A program made the translations under genes and the position numbers. Under the pieces are notes generated by a model that searched no databases, was not told the DNA's origin, and saw nothing but the letters and a program-made list of their open reading frames with translations. Source: Whitmania pigra (lineage: Eukaryota; Annelida; Clitellata; Hirudinida; Haemopidae). Taken from it: a stretch of 64,000 nucleotides of DNA. How positions within the stretch are numbered: the first letter of the stretch is position 1; each line of letters begins with the position of its first letter. The stretch covers positions 87,341 to 151,340 of the forward strand of contig JAJTWR010000072.1 in the NCBI GenBank assembly GCA_021613335.1, given 5' to 3'. Positions 1 through 14,000 of this stretch are shown here, one piece after another.

Positions 1-1414
1 AGATGCAAATTAACTATTTTGGAATATAAATAAAGTAGAGGGGACCTCATCGAGACCTACAAAATCTTATCGGGAAGGTAAGACCCTTTTTTCGAAGCAA
101 CAAATAGTGTTTTTACTAGAGGACACTGTTGGAAGTTACATAGGAAGGCTTCGGTAAACTTAAAAAGTAATTATTTCAGCACAAGGGTGATTTTCTTATG
201 AAATATACTAGATAAAGAAACCATCAATGCGGTAGATAAATTTAAGATATACCTAAGTAAATTTGGAAATTAAAATTAAAAAAAAGTGGTTATTAAACAG
301 ACCCCGGTTTTCTTAAACGCTATAAATAATTGTTATGTTCAGGGTTGCCAGTGAGATTTTTGAGAAAAAAAGCCCAGACCAAAAACATCAAGAAAGACCC
401 AGATCATGTAAAAACCAGCTTTTATTGTCAATTATTATCATTTTTAAATACGATTCATGTTATTATACATAATTTCCCAATTAAATAAAGATCAGATTAT
501 TAATGAAACAAGTCAAACACAATTTTATTTTAATTAAAAAACTCAACAGAGTCAGTGTCAGAAATTGCCTCATCATAAATATCAAAATTAAATAAAGATT
601 AGATCAATAATGAAATAAGTAAAACGTAATTATATTTTATTACAAACATTCTACAGAGTTGGAAACTCATGCAAATTAGCAAAAATTAATTTGTGTCTTG
701 GATGTCACGTTTCCTAGTGTTGTCATATCTCTGCTAGCGGCGTCCTTGCGTTACATCATCAACCAAACTCTTGCCAGGAACCAACTTTGAACAACCTCCA
801 TCTTTGGCAATTGCCTGTGCTAACAAACCAGAGCTCACCGTCTCAAGCAAGCGTTTGTTAGCCGGTTTGGTTTTGACTTCAACTGCAAAAAAAATTTTTA
901 AATAAGGTGGATCAACACTACTAGCAATTTGGCACACCTAGCTACGCCACTTGTTTTATGCTGATAGCATTAATAAAATACTACTGGTACAAAGTTATGG
1001 TCGAAACACCTGAGTGTCACATCTCAACGACAGGCCCTGTATGAGCTCAAAGCTGCGGAATAAATTTTTTAGGTTTATTATTTTTTACTTTAAATAATCC
1101 AGTGTTTTGTGCAGTTTAATAAATAATTAAATATTTATTCTAATTGCACGTAAATTATATTATGTACTTCAGAAAGGAAGATCATCGGTCACAATTAACA
1201 GAATGCTGGGTTCGCTGGTTTAGGAAGTTCTGTTGTGTAAACATTTTCATTACGTTGGATCTCGCACGTCGTCGGCGCATATTCTCGTGAGATTACACGT
1301 AATTTTTAAGAATTTTGAAATACTCAGATCGAGTTACTGGTGTGAGGCTTCTTTCCCGATGCAACCTTGTAATGACAAGCAGCTTGCTCTTTCACCGAAG
1401 TTTTAATTTTCGTC
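1..1414. other. 5' flank of SNRK, no gene recognised
   Basis: This stretch is AT-rich and holds a two-copy tandem duplication near 479-700. It also holds a short minus-strand open frame (734-937, 67 codons) that reads as protein-like but matches nothing I recognise. A segment near 330-430 resembles 9620-9690 (shared wording around 'aaacccagat'), so it is probably an old interspersed repeat. The SNRK promoter and 5' untranslated region should lie in the last few hundred bases. I see no clear TATA box. Confidence 0.4.
479..700. repeat. Two-copy tandem duplication, ~108 bp unit
   Basis: Two successive copies begin with the same words (aattaaataaagat) at about 479 and 588. They stay alignable through 'caacagagt' and 'ctacagagt' with several substitutions, so this is an old duplication. 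Confidence 0.6.
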
Positions 1415-4400
1415 ATGAAATCCTCTAAACAAAAAATACCAATTTGCACAGTTCCACCATCGAAAAAGCATTTGACCTTGTGTAACAAGCAAAAAGAAGG
1501 GACGATAGCAGGTCTATATGATTTGGGCGAGACTATCGGGAAAGGGCATTATGCTGTAGTAAAGCTCGCTCATCACGTATTTACTGGGGAAAAAGTTGCC
1601 GTTAAAGTCATTGACAAGTCAAAACTAGATGAGAATTCTAAAGCACATTTATTTCAAGAAGTTAGATGTATGAAATTAGTTCAACATGAAAATGTTGTTA
1701 AACTATATCAAGTTATAGATACTCAAACTAAACTCTACTTGATATTAGAGTTTGGTGATGGAGGAGATTTATATGATTATATAATGAAACATGATAAGGG
1801 ATTGAATGAAGATCAGGCAAGGCATTACTTTACTCAAATTGTAAATGCCATTGATTTCTGTCACAAGCTTCATGTTGTCCATAGAGATTTGAAACCAGAA
1901 AATGTTGTGTTTTTTAAAAGCCAAAATGCTGTAAAATTGACTGACTTTGGTTTCAGTAACAAATTTATTCCTGGCAACAAGCTAGACACCTCTTGTGGGT
2001 CTCTTGCATATTCTGCTCCTGAAATACTTTTGGGTGATTCTTATGATGCCCCAGCCGTAGGTAAGCAGGTTTTTGATTACTTTTTTTTGGGACTGCTAGT
2101 GATTAATGATATCCTTGACAATTAATCTTCAGTAATTGATGATTAATTAATAGTAAAAAAAAGGAGTAAATTGATAGCAAAATGATGACAATCAAAGTTA
2201 ATCCACTGATTAAGTAGTGTGAACTTATAAATTTTTTTATTACAGTAGGAAGAATTAAAATTACTGTTATTGTCCAGATCATTTCTTCATTGCATAGATT
2301 TCAACCAGCTTTTTAGAGCAGACTTTTTCACACTATCAGGAATTAAGGATGTATGCAATTTATTCACAATAAAATAGAATGTACGACTCTTACGTAACAG
2401 TCTTTCACATAGTACAGACGAGGCTGATATGGTAGCTGAAACTCTTTCAGAGCTTTGACAGGAATCCTCAGAGAGGGAACCCCTTCTTTGGATCCTCTGA
2501 CACTCTCAAGGGTCGAGCTGAACCCATTGATCATATGGGTGTCCCTGTCGGCATTGTATCGTACCATGCAATATCGTTAAGCTGTATCAAGGTAAGTCCT
2601 AGACATATTATCTTGAACAACTTGAACAGCCAACGAATTGCTTGATAACCACCACCGAAGATGGACCATGCTGCTTATATAGGCCTTGTTCTCACTGACT
2701 TGCCAGGATACTCGTATTGGAAGCTCTCTCATTGGTGGACTAGCGGCGATGTGCCAACTTGACTGGAGACTCCATTGAGAGCTTTCCTGTTGACTGGCTT
2801 GCGAAACTGTGCCGACGGAAGACTTTGTTGCTTTATGATTTCTTAAGATGGTGTAAGTGGATTGGCCGATGACCACACCTCTTGATCCGATCTTGAAGGT
2901 GAAGAACCAGACTTTATATCTTTTTTGGTGGAGATCCATTGTCAACTCCATGTATCTATCTTCTTTCAGGGTTGCTTTACCCGATCCTGTCTTCCAATGG
3001 CAGTGTCAGTTCAGTCAGTACAAATATGTCTGCCTTTGATGCTCTCAGCCAGCACCTGGGGATATCAGCATTGGCCGCAATTTACCAATCATTGGTGATT
3101 TCAAGGATATGTTTACTTTTGGCTCTGCATCTGCTCCTTACAAACTGGGAGGCACCCTCATGCAAGAAGTAAGTCCTTTTCTGAAGAACAGATTCTTGAG
3201 CATTGGTGTAATGGAGTTCCATTTTACTCAGTAAAACCACTAAATGAGTTTAAAGCGGTGATGCACAAGGTCCAGGCCTATGACTAGCAGTCATGTGGGC
3301 CATGAAAACAGGAAAAGTGAAAAAATCAGCCTTTCAGTCAATTTTCATGAGGTTGTGAATGAACCTGAAGGCAGCAATGATGGTGCATAGGCATGCATCT
3401 CTAAATCCATAATTTTTTCACAATGGATTAACAACGGCTGAGTTATGGAATCTATTTTATAGGTCATATGCTTGGGCTGTGGAGGTTCTACAAACTCTGT
3501 TTCACTGTTTAGGTGTGCAGGTTGGCCAAACGGGTTGCGTTCCTTCATAAGGGGGTAATGGCAACAGTGTTGTGTTCAAAATTCAGCCTGCTGATGCTAT
3601 GCATCTGGTATTATATAAATTAAGTTATGAAGTTGAGTTCAGTTACAATTTCTGGCCCTTGGCCAAAACGGTTGCCACCACCAACTTAAAGCATGACCAG
3701 GATTTATGAGATATATAATTTTGCAGATTGACAATGGAAAGTGTCTTTTGGCTCAGGCTAAAATAGTCATAAATAAATTGCAAACCTAAAAGAGAGCTTA
3801 AGAATTAAATTTTATGTTAATAAACTGACATTTTCAGCTTTTATCTGTTTCTGGTACGAAGTCTTCAAAAAATAGTTTAAATACCAGTATTTTTGTTAAT
3901 GACTTATGTTTTAAAATATTGTACAATTAATCATTAGCAGCCCAAATTATATTGATGACTTTATTCTTTTCCATTACTAAATCGACATGTCCTAGGAGCA
4001 TGTGACCTGAAATCTCTGTTGACTGCCCCATTTGTAAATGATGTCCACCAATTACTTTAAGTGTTATGTGCTCTTTTCTTTTTCAACAAACTGATGTTCT
4101 AAATGAACTAGACATTTCAAGTAAACTTGTCAAAAATTTGAACTTTAATTTTTTTTCAGAAAACATGCATAATGTATATTTTTTATGGTTATTGGCAAAG
4201 TGATGAGCAAAAGCCAATCCAGAGGTTGCATTCTTGGCACCTAACTATATCTGCAACCCTATCCTCACCCTTAACCCTATCCTAAGATCCTGGAAATCCC
4301 TGCAAAAATGGCACTCTCCCTGGAAGTTTGCAATAATTAGAGTTCAGTTGTACTGCATGCAATTGTATTGTCTGGTTACCCTTTAGCTGACTGCACCATT

Positions 4401-6623
4401 TTGGAAACTTAGGCATTTTAAAAAATAGATGGAAATTTTTTCATGAATTGGATTCATGTTAAATTTTCAGATATTTGGAGCCTAGGAGTAATATTGTACA
4501 TGTTAGTCTGTGGCGAAGCTCCATTTCATGAGGCTAATGATAGTGAAACATTGACCATGATAATGGATTGCAGATATACAATCCCCACCTATGTTTCTGA
4601 TATTTGCAAAGAGTGAGTCACTATCACTTTTTATGTTTTAACATGATAAGTGATTTACATTTACAATTATTTTGTCATTTATCCTAAAAGAATCTTGTTT
4701 GTAATAATTTTTTAAATAAAAATGTAGCTTAATAGGGAGAATGTTGGTTAAAGAACCAAACGATCGAGCAAAATTGGATGATATCATGACTCATCCCTGG
4801 TTCTGTGAGGAAAAAAATAAAAAAAATGAGCTACCTCTGATTTGTCAAGAGGCACTCTCAACAGAGGATCATAATGCAATAGTGGAGAAGATGATAAATG
4901 GAAACTTTGCTACTCTCCCGGAAATCACTAAGTATGTTTAACTATGTTTAATGGCTTGTTTATTTTTTGTTAAACTAGATGGTCTTCAAGATAACTGCAT
5001 TATTTACATATGCAAACCATTCCTCTTGAAATTATCCACTCATGTATTTGAATAATCACTGACATTAGTAACATGTATATGCATTTAATTTAGGTCATTG
5101 AAGGAGGAGGCATATGATCACATCACTGCAACCTACTTCCTCCTCGCAGAAAAGTTGCTTAAGAGGAGGAGAATTGGCTTAGCTGAAGTTGTTGTTGCTG
5201 CTGAGATAAAACCAGTTCTTTCACCATTAGCCCTCTCTCCAAGGTAAGAATTTTTTGCTGCAATCCATGTCAAATAAATCGTGCTCATTATAATTAAACA
5301 AAGTTATTATAACTTTTTATTATTTCCCACAGAACATCAAATTCAAGTTGTGACTTGGCAAAAAACATCTCAACAGGGGATTTCGAAAGGAATCATACTC
5401 CTTTTGAATGTTTAGTGTCTCCTCCAAGCTCCCACAATTCACCATCTAGTTCTTCGAATTTTCTCAATCTTTCTCTTGAGGAGAATATTGCAGGGGAATC
5501 ACAGCACATACCATCAAATTTCAGAAATAGGGAGACACCATCTCCTTCCGTTATTCCAATTCCTTTAAGCTTGTCAAACATGTCTTTAGCACGACCTATC
5601 TTTACCGTACAGAGCTCTCCTCAACTATTAAATGAAATTTGTGAGGAAGAGGAATCTGATATTGAAGACAATACAAGAGAACCATATTCAAGCACCATGA
5701 CAAATAATTTAACCAGTACCAGAAAGACAAGCAGGAGTCGCAACAAAAATCTAGAGCAAATTAGAAGGAAAAGAATGTCAGCCATGACTAGGGGAATTAA
5801 GAACATTAGCAGCTCTGAAGATGTAAGTGAATCAGAAGAACAGTTGATCCAAAACAATAAGCCTACACTCTTGAGATGCCGAGTTCAGGGTTGTGGGAAG
5901 GGAGAATATACAAGAAGGGATAGTAGCGAGCACTCTAGCGATACAGAAGGTACAGGGGGATTCATTAGCAGCACAGGAATTCTTGGTCGAATTCAACACA
6001 TCCAGGGTCAGCATAGAACTCAAAGTGGTAATGGTGATTCCGGATCCTCTGGTCAGCCGCTTTATGGATCAAGGAAGTGGTGCAACACCAGCATAGGGAT
6101 TGACATCAATGAAACAAATGAGGATTCCAAAGATCCCAATAAAGCTGCTGAACCACAAATCAATTTGTTAAAGGCAGCACTCAAAAAACTTGATGTATCT
6201 TTCACTGGATGTGAGAGGCATGTTGATGACCCAAGGAAGTTGTCCTCTGTCACAGAAGAGAATGTTATTCATCCCAATGCTTCTTTCTCATCCTCATACA
6301 GTTCAGAAATAAATTTTTCAGGGAGGAGGGCCACATCTCTTATGAATATTAGTAGCCTGAGGTGGAATTCACTGAAATTTCTAGATCTCTCATACCCAAA
6401 ATTGAACCAAAGGTCATTCATTGAGGAAATGATGATGATGTTTTGGGATGACCAAGAAATAGAGACTATGAAACTGAGTATACCTTACAGCTTGAGAAAT
6501 GCAAATCTTCACAAATCTGTAGATGAAAATCTTCATGGTGAATGCTGTAACTTCAACCCAATTGCCAAGAATTTGAGATTTTCACTTGATAAAACACCCC
6601 CTGACATTTCTTTGTTTGCTTAG
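1415..6623 (+). CDS. SNRK: SNRK, SNF-related serine/threonine kinase
   Basis: Five coding exons join in frame: 1415-2060, 4471-4612, 4728-4931, 5094-5243 and 5333-6623, giving about 810 residues (human SNRK 765). The kinase domain starts near residue 28 with the glycine loop GKGHYAVVK, then the lysine motif VAVKVID, the HRDLKPENV catalytic loop, DFGFSNK and the activation segment [11 protein letters not shown]. The 645-bp first exon stops inside YDAPAVD; exon 2 restores IWSLGVI. Exon 4 carries [13 protein letters not shown], the UBA-like segment of SNRK. The last exon encodes a long Ser-rich, acidic tail ([12 protein letters not shown]) like the vertebrate SNRK tail. SNRK is an AMPK-related kinase activated by LKB1 on the activation-loop threonine. 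Start chosen at the first ATG after an upstream-frame stop. Intron 1 is 2.4 kb and carries repeats. The gene is convergent with NAA20, 136 bp away. Confidence 0.95.
2364..3172. other. Coding-like remnant in SNRK intron 1
   Basis: This GC-richer patch inside the first SNRK intron has medium-length open frames on both strands (minus 2577-2951, 124 codons; minus 2364-2567; plus 2939-3172). The composition differs from the AT-rich intron, which suggests inserted or duplicated coding DNA. I recognise no family. It could be a decayed mobile element or a processed gene fragment. Confidence 0.25.
3505..3640 (+). repeat. Degenerate copy of tRNA-derived SINE
   Basis: It shares the A-box area (ggttggccaaacgggttgcg), the 'ggtaatggcaacag' word, the 'cagcctg' word and an AT-rich tail (tatataaatt) with the better copies at 35.94, 47.62 and 54.55 kb. 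The middle is deleted. Confidence 0.55.
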
Positions 6624-6759
6624 TTTTATGTACATGAGTCTCACTTTTATAATATGACACAATTTATTTGGTTTTCCACAATTTTGTGCCTAAGTGTCAT
6701 TAATAGAACTTTAAACTTTATTAGCACAAATAAGACTGATCACAATCATTCTGGGAATT

Positions 6760-7748
6760 TTACATCTCTAGTTCTTCTGGTCTGATATCTCTGGGGAACC
6801 TCCTTACAGATTTCCTTTCTGTGTCTCGAGATAAAGCCTTTCTCATATCTGAATAAAATTAAATGATTAATGACATTGTATGCAAAGGCATTTTGGGTTT
6901 ACACATGAATATAATAATGATTAGCTAGCTAGCGTTCATATAAATGAACTTACCATGAGCATCTTCATCAGCATCCCCAGAATAATAATCTATAATGTTT
7001 CTATATACCACATAGCCAAGTTTATGGTACATATCAATGGCTACTTTGTTTGAGACTCTGACGAACAGGTCAACAAAATAGCATTTCTTCCTACAATTTT
7101 TGGCATGTTAGATATGTTATACGCACAACATGAGTGATCCAGAGAACATGAACTAACTTCTCAGATACCTGTTCCAAAATGTTCATGAGTTTAGCGGCAA
7201 CTCCCAACCTTCTGTATTCTGGTGCGACGCTTAGTGCTGTCACGTGGCCATGCCAATTTTCTCCAACACCCTCAGCTTTACCCATAACTAAAAAAGGTTT
7301 CTTAAGGTGTTACAAATGAGGTTTTCAACATTTTGCAGTAGCATGGTAACTGACTGTATCCCATGATGTCGCCAGAAGATGATTCAGCCACATGGAAATA
7401 CTCAGGATGATGAGCAAAATATTGTAGGTAAAATGATATTCCATACTGTCAAATAAAAATAAGTCATTTGCAGCCAATCTCATGCAAGATATATAGTAAG
7501 GTTACCGTCTCTGTGAGGGGGTCTAAGTTCCTGCAGGTAAAATTGCAATATTAGTTCCCGTAACAACAAAATCTAATTTTATTAAATGAATTAATGCTAG
7601 GTGACTGCTTAATATACCGAACCGATATGATTTTCTTATCAGGAATACACAATTAGCAAAGACCAGCATTGATTAAATCGTTAATTGATACCAACACATT
7701 GTTAAATCTAAATAGATCTTTACAAGCAAAAGGCCTAATGGTGGTCAT
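6760..7748 (-). CDS. NAA20: NAA20, NatB catalytic N-acetyltransferase
   Basis: Six exons on the minus strand join in frame: 7748-7696, 7530-7506, 7445-7355, 7287-7158, 7090-6954 and 6848-6760, giving 174 residues (human NAA20 178). The start reads MTTIRPFACKDLFRFNN, matching the family N-terminus. Next come LDPLTET, a YGISFYLQYFAHHPEYF segment, the GNAT core HGHVTALSVAPEYRRLGVAAKL (acetyl-CoA loop RRLGVAA), FVDLFVRVSN and LGYVVYR, ending DMRKALSRD. NAA20 pairs with NAA25 on ribosomes and acetylates the starting Met of proteins beginning MD, ME, MN or MQ. All five introns are short (61-165 bp). The only Met-start exon is 54 bp, too short to appear as a long frame. The gene is convergent with SNRK and divergent from CLPTM1L. 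Confidence 0.95.
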
Positions 7749-8039
7749 ATCGCGTAAAACAATAGTTTGAAAACTTAATGTCACCCAGCAAAACAAAGAC
7801 CGTTTTTGTTTAATAAATGTAAATATTTATATGTGTTAGAGTGCCTTAATAAAATATTTTATTTACTTTTGATTTTTTAAAAAGTTTTTTAAAATAAATT
7901 AATTATTTTAATACCATGCGAAGTAATCAATTAGCACCACCCGTAAGAAATAGTTTATAAACAGCCTGACGAATCACTGACCGATCGTGGTTGCGATTGA
8001 CGCCTTGCTATATGTTGAAAAGTTGTCTACAGTTGAAAC
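7749..8039. promoter_or_regulatory. Likely bidirectional promoter NAA20/CLPTM1L
   Basis: The two start codons are 291 bp apart on opposite strands, so both promoters and 5' leaders must fit here. The sequence is very AT-rich (7800-7920). No TATA box position or transcription start can be assigned by eye. Confidence 0.55.
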
Positions 8040-11000
8040 ATGATATCTCTAACGCAAGTTCTGTCACTTGCATTTGTAACGTATATATTATATTCTATTT
8101 GGTCCCTCTATTCTGTCTTACAAACGAAACCCTGCGAACAATCTGTTGACACATTTTGCTTGGAACCGTATCTGAATCGTAACCCACTGCTTAAGGTTGG
8201 CAGATTTATATTTTCCTATAAGGAATTTTTATAAGAATGACTTTAAAAGCTTTCAGTGTATGCCAGTGTCAAAAAGCAATTTAAGCAATCAAAATCTTAT
8301 TTGATATGGAAAAGTGAGGGATTTTTTGCCAACAATAGTTTTGAAAAGTTAGTTTTATCGCAGCTTATTTGATTAATCATTAACTTGGAATATGAGTTTT
8401 TATCCATAGGCTATGAGCACAAGGATGAAATCTTTTCCAAAACTTTTTTAGGATAGTATATGTTAAGATACCTCCAGAATCCAGGAATAATGGCTCTCTG
8501 TATGCTCACGTGGACCTAACAAGGTATGATGGTAATGACCAACACTCGACATGGAGTGTTAAGAAATCCTCGCGTTTGACAACGTTTGCGATACCACAAG
8601 CAGCAACTTTTCAATTGGTTGGAAGCAACAATCAAGTTGGTTAATTGTGTCTTTGACAAAATAATGTAATTATTAAGATGTTCAAAATAGTTATGCTTTG
8701 TAAAACTCCAAGGTGATGTGCAATCTCAAACTTATTAAATAAAATACATTTAGAGTAGAAGTATTTCTCAGCCTGAATCTCACTGGAATTCCAAGTTTCT
8801 AATAAACATTGTCAATGAAGCTGTAACTATTGATAAGTATCATTTGATGCCAGAGGTTGCTAATCATCTTGTGTTAGTTTTTAAATGCTTGTTGATGTAG
8901 ATTATATGCTAATTTAAACATATTTATTTTTTTATAAAGACTGATTTCTTCAAATGAATACCTTCCAATATTGTTTATTGATGAAGTTAGTGTTAGACTC
9001 AAGGACCTGATGGTGAGCATTAAGCCTCAATTCATAACTGTAAATTGTAATTGTAACCCTATGCTCCTGTGTCATAAATTGATAAACTCTTTGTTCAAAA
9101 GAAATGAAAAAGATGTTAATTTGTAGGAATAGAAATTAATCAATTAATTAATGGTCAACATTTTTAGTTTATTAAATATTTTAATTATTATATTGATTGA
9201 TTAAGCAGTAATTTTTCAATTTGTTTTAAAAGTTTTTTTTGATTACTTAATTATATTTTGGCAAGTAATGAAAACAACTTTGCAGTCAAGCATTTAGGCA
9301 GAAAGTTGAGTGATCATTTTATTTTTGAGTAAACTGCTGATGGTAAAGTAGACAATAGCAATAAAGTTTATCGTGCTTGGTGCAATAAATTTCCTTTCCA
9401 TGGTTCAAACACATCAATAATGTAGCATCTTTAGCACAAATATCTGTATCAACACATTGTCAGCCATGACCATTAGAAACGTTCCCCATTAGAATCAATA
9501 AATAATATCTTGTCATGTCAGCCAATCAAGACAAGAGAGAGTGACAAGGTTTCTGCAGACTCAAAAGTTATTATTACTCAGATATTATTGTATTTGACAG
9601 TTTAGGAGGAAGTAATTGTGGAAGATGATGGACTACAGGCCAGTGAACATTTTGAAAAAAACCCAGATTATGTTAAGCCAACTTTTATTTCTTAATTTGT
9701 ATTAAATTTTAAGAGTGAATTGTATAAAATCCAGTGAGTCATCTTCTGTGTGAATCATCAAGAGCACATGTAGTTAAAATCAACTGATCATCGTGATTAC
9801 AAAGCTTCATATTGTTGGCATATTCCAACAAAGTCCCTCACTAATATCATCAAGCTAATATGATCTTGATGTTACCAGTTGATTAAGACTTTTGCCTTGG
9901 TGCAAATCCATCAGAAGTTCAAATCCCAGTCTCTCTCAAGAGCTTTTATAACTAATACCTGACAATTTTTTACCATCAAATGAGAGATTTTATGATAATT
10001 TGGATTCAGATGTGGAAGATACTTTTGCATTTTAAAAAAGTGTCTAAATTTCTTATACATGATTTAAGACATTCCCTGGTAAATATTTGCAGGAGTCCCC
10101 GGTCGATTCCTAGTTTGAAGCATTAGAATTTTACGAGCATAATTTTTCAATTATAATGATGCAATTAGGTAATACGTTTTAGTATGTAATTCTCAAATTT
10201 GTAAGATTGTTTGTTCAGATCTTGTTTCCTTAAGTGGTAAAAGCACTTTTCTTTATGTTTAAAAATGATACTTGGAGAAACTAGAAAGTCGGAATAAATC
10301 AGAAAGCTTATTTACTCTAAAACAATGATTGTTCCCAAACATTCTATAGACTGTCATCAAGTTCTAGAAAGCTCCAGAAGTTTCAGAAAATCTTATGGTG
10401 ATTTTCTTAAAAACTTGACAAATTTGATCCATTTTTCATTATTTTTGAGCAAAAGGTCATTGATTTATGATGCAGGAAAACAAATATTTTACAAAATATT
10501 AATGTGATACTAATACAAAAAGTCATAAACCTAATGCTTATTAATTTTTTAATAATTAACTTTTAAGTACATTATCATTTACCAAGGTTAGAATTACAGG
10601 TGGATTTGCTGCCTTATCGTGTTTAACTTTGTAATTTATGCTCTTTCCATATCATTTAACCATTTTTAACAGGAATTATTTATTGACCATAAATATTTTC
10701 TTTTTGTATTTCCAACTTAAAGTAGATTCAAACAATAGTTTGATTTTTATTTCAGCCTTTAAATGAAAGTTGTTATGAGTTGCCTTTGAGAATTATTTAT
10801 GAACCAATCTCGATGGGAAAGCTGAAATTTTGGTCGAACATGCAGCAGTCTTTGTCTTTTTTCTCTACCATTGGTTAATATATTCTTTTTATTAATCAGG
10901 GTATATATAAATCATGATTTTTTTTAAAATATAAATCAGAGATTCCGATTTTTATGATTTAAATCGGATTTTTTATTTGAATGGATTTATGACTTATATT

Positions 11001-14000
11001 GCAATTTTCCATAAAATGCTTCACATTTTCTTCTTGGCTTCTGAAGCCAATGTATTTAAACAATGTAGCAGGTTGTCATATAGCCAGGCTTTGATGTTTA
11101 TTTGTTCATTTGATAATAACACATGAAATTCAAATAGAAAAAAGTAAGTTAATAAACCATATATAAAATTGTTAAAAAGAATAAATCATTTTCATCATCA
11201 GTATCCATTGAATTGACTGTGACTCTTTAAGATAATTGGCAGTATGAGCATTGACACCAGAAGTATTAACTACAACTATTAATACTATTAATTGTATTGT
11301 CAAGACATATTTCAGGTTATGATGTTGTCTCAGTATCACAAACAACTGGCTCATTATGGACACTGATTGCTTCAGTCATAAGGACTCAAGCATAGTTTTG
11401 CCATCTATTTTGTTACAAAATTACCTAGGCTGAGAGTTATTACAGTCTCACTAAGGCGTCCATAAAAATTTGCTTTTTTTTTTACCCTCCTCCAACACCT
11501 GTCCGCAAATGTTCGCTTTTGGAATACCCCCTCCCTTATGTTGCAGACATCTGCAATTTTGGATACAAAAATTATTTTGTATAAATTTATTTTAATGAAT
11601 AAACATTTTATCGTTCCAAGTAAATATCCGTGTGCAGCTGATCTCTTTAATTTATAAGCATTAATACATTTTCTTGTTTGTTGGTGATTGCTTTAATCAT
11701 CTCATTCTATTCACCATATGATGATTATGATGAAAATGTTTGCCTTCATTTGAAGCACATCTTTTTTGAACTTGTTCCAAAGTTTTTTTTCAAATTTTCA
11801 GTAACATAAATAAAATAATATTGAAATAAAATCTTACAAAAATCAATTTTGAAATTGTTTAATTTGTTTAAAGTGCAGATTCCACAACAGCCATTACCCC
11901 CCTCTTATTTCTATGATCCTATGTTTGTGCCACAAGATGTCTTTGCTCTCTATCCCATGCCTTTTTTCCAATAGCAGGCAATTCATTTAAACATCAGCTG
12001 ACATGATTCTTCCATAATGAAATTATTACTAGAATACCATTCCTTTATTAAACCAAGATGACTAGCCAGCAATTAAATATCAAGCAAAGTCAAAGTACAT
12101 TGTAATGTAAACAACTCGGAGAATAAAATGGAAGTAAGGGATGTTTGGATGACTACAACTTTAATAAAATAAATACTGATTTAAAACTTTATTGATTTAC
12201 AATCCTCAACATTATCAATAGTACCTTGGTGAGACTTATGATCACAATGTATTTTGGTGGCCTATTGTTCCAAAGGAAATTTTAAAATGTGACAGTGGTG
12301 GAATGTTGGCTGCCCCAGAGTATCTATCACTAGAGTATCTGGTGCTAATTTGAATAGGATTCAGATTCAGCAAAAACTAGGTGACCTGCTAATGGCTTAA
12401 CTCAGTCTTGTTGCAACTGAGTTTGCAGCAAACCAAGAATTAAAAAACAAGTCACATCTTGGATGATTAAAGATAGATATGTGACACCTCCTTCCTGAGT
12501 ATTGAGTTTAGTCTAGGCCACATCAAATAGATAGATTGGTGTATCTTCCTCAGCTATAGGTAAATGAGCATTTCTCCTCTCAAGTTTCCATTTGACACGA
12601 TAAGCCTGCAGGATTTTAATTACGGTAATTTACCTTTTACGGTCACTTTCAACCTAATTGAGCTGAACTAACACTAGGGATGATATCAATTTTGCTCTTT
12701 TTGATGGGAATCAATATTTAACATGATTTGTACAGCTCTAAATACTGGAACCTGGATTTTTAGTGCCTAAGTTTCCTAAAAATAGTGGAGGAAGTCCTAA
12801 TAAGGTTTAAACGGTTATACTGAATTTTTTTTAAATAATTTATTTAATTAATAAATTTGCTGGTTTTTATATTGGTGTTAGGATCAAATTTTTTACATTT
12901 TGTCAAAAGGATGAGAACTTCTCTAAGATGACCAAAGACATTACCTTAGATATATAACACTTGTTTTTTATCTCAAATTCTATTGTTTTCTGAAGTTTTC
13001 CTTTAACATTAGGAAATGTTAAAAAGGACTTAAATTTACAAATTTTAAAATTACTGTTGGAGTTTCCATGGTATGGTAAGAGGATTCAAGATGGTCCATG
13101 GGAGAAGTCTGACAAGGATGACACCAGGAATTTTTACTTTACTGTTTGAATACATTGTGTCATGGCTGGGTCTCTAAGACCACCAGACCTAGATTTGATA
13201 TTAATAGGACGATTTGTGGCTCACGAGTGCATTTCATTAGACATCTATTATTTGTTTAAGCTAGCCAGGCTGATTTAAAATAATGATTATTGTTTTTAGG
13301 ACAACTAGTTTAATCAACTGGTAGGCATGTATTGACCTTTTTTTCGTTAATTTCGATTGGCTGATATTTTAGTAGATTTTGTTAGAATTGCTATTTAGAT
13401 CCAACGTGTATAAATATGGGCTCAATGAGGATTATTAGGATGGTTTTGATGACTGGTTTCAGACGGTTTACTGTGTTTTTAGTCTGAGATTTTAGCTTGT
13501 AAATAAAACTTTGGTTCCAATTCCTTGTTTCTGGTAAAGAACTGTTGGTGGTGGCAGCGGTACTACCCATTACGGACTTCGAGTGAAGAACTTGACACAT
13601 TAATTAAAATTTTGGCAAATGAATGGTGATGAAATGTTTTCTATCCTGATATTTTTAAATAAGTTTTGAAAACTTAAACAAACTTACTCTAAACATAACG
13701 TACTATTTTATTTGATTAGGAATGGCTTTTTGTTGCAAAATGTTAAATATGAATTGGAAAAATAAATAAAATAATTTACCTAAAATATGTTTTGACCATT
13801 TGCTCCAAACTATTTTAGGATTTTCTCAAAAAGATATTGATGAAGTGAAGAACATTTTTGTGGATGTTAATCTGTATTTGTTACTGCTCACATTCTTGGT
13901 TTCTGCATTTCATGTGAGTTTTTTTTTAGGGTACGGTCAATATTTGCAGTATTTATATTTGCAAATATCCATATTATCTTACTTTCATGGGATCATATTT

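Noticed and set aside
5393..6253. Minus-strand frames inside SNRK
   Set aside because: They are antisense shadows of the long last SNRK exon.
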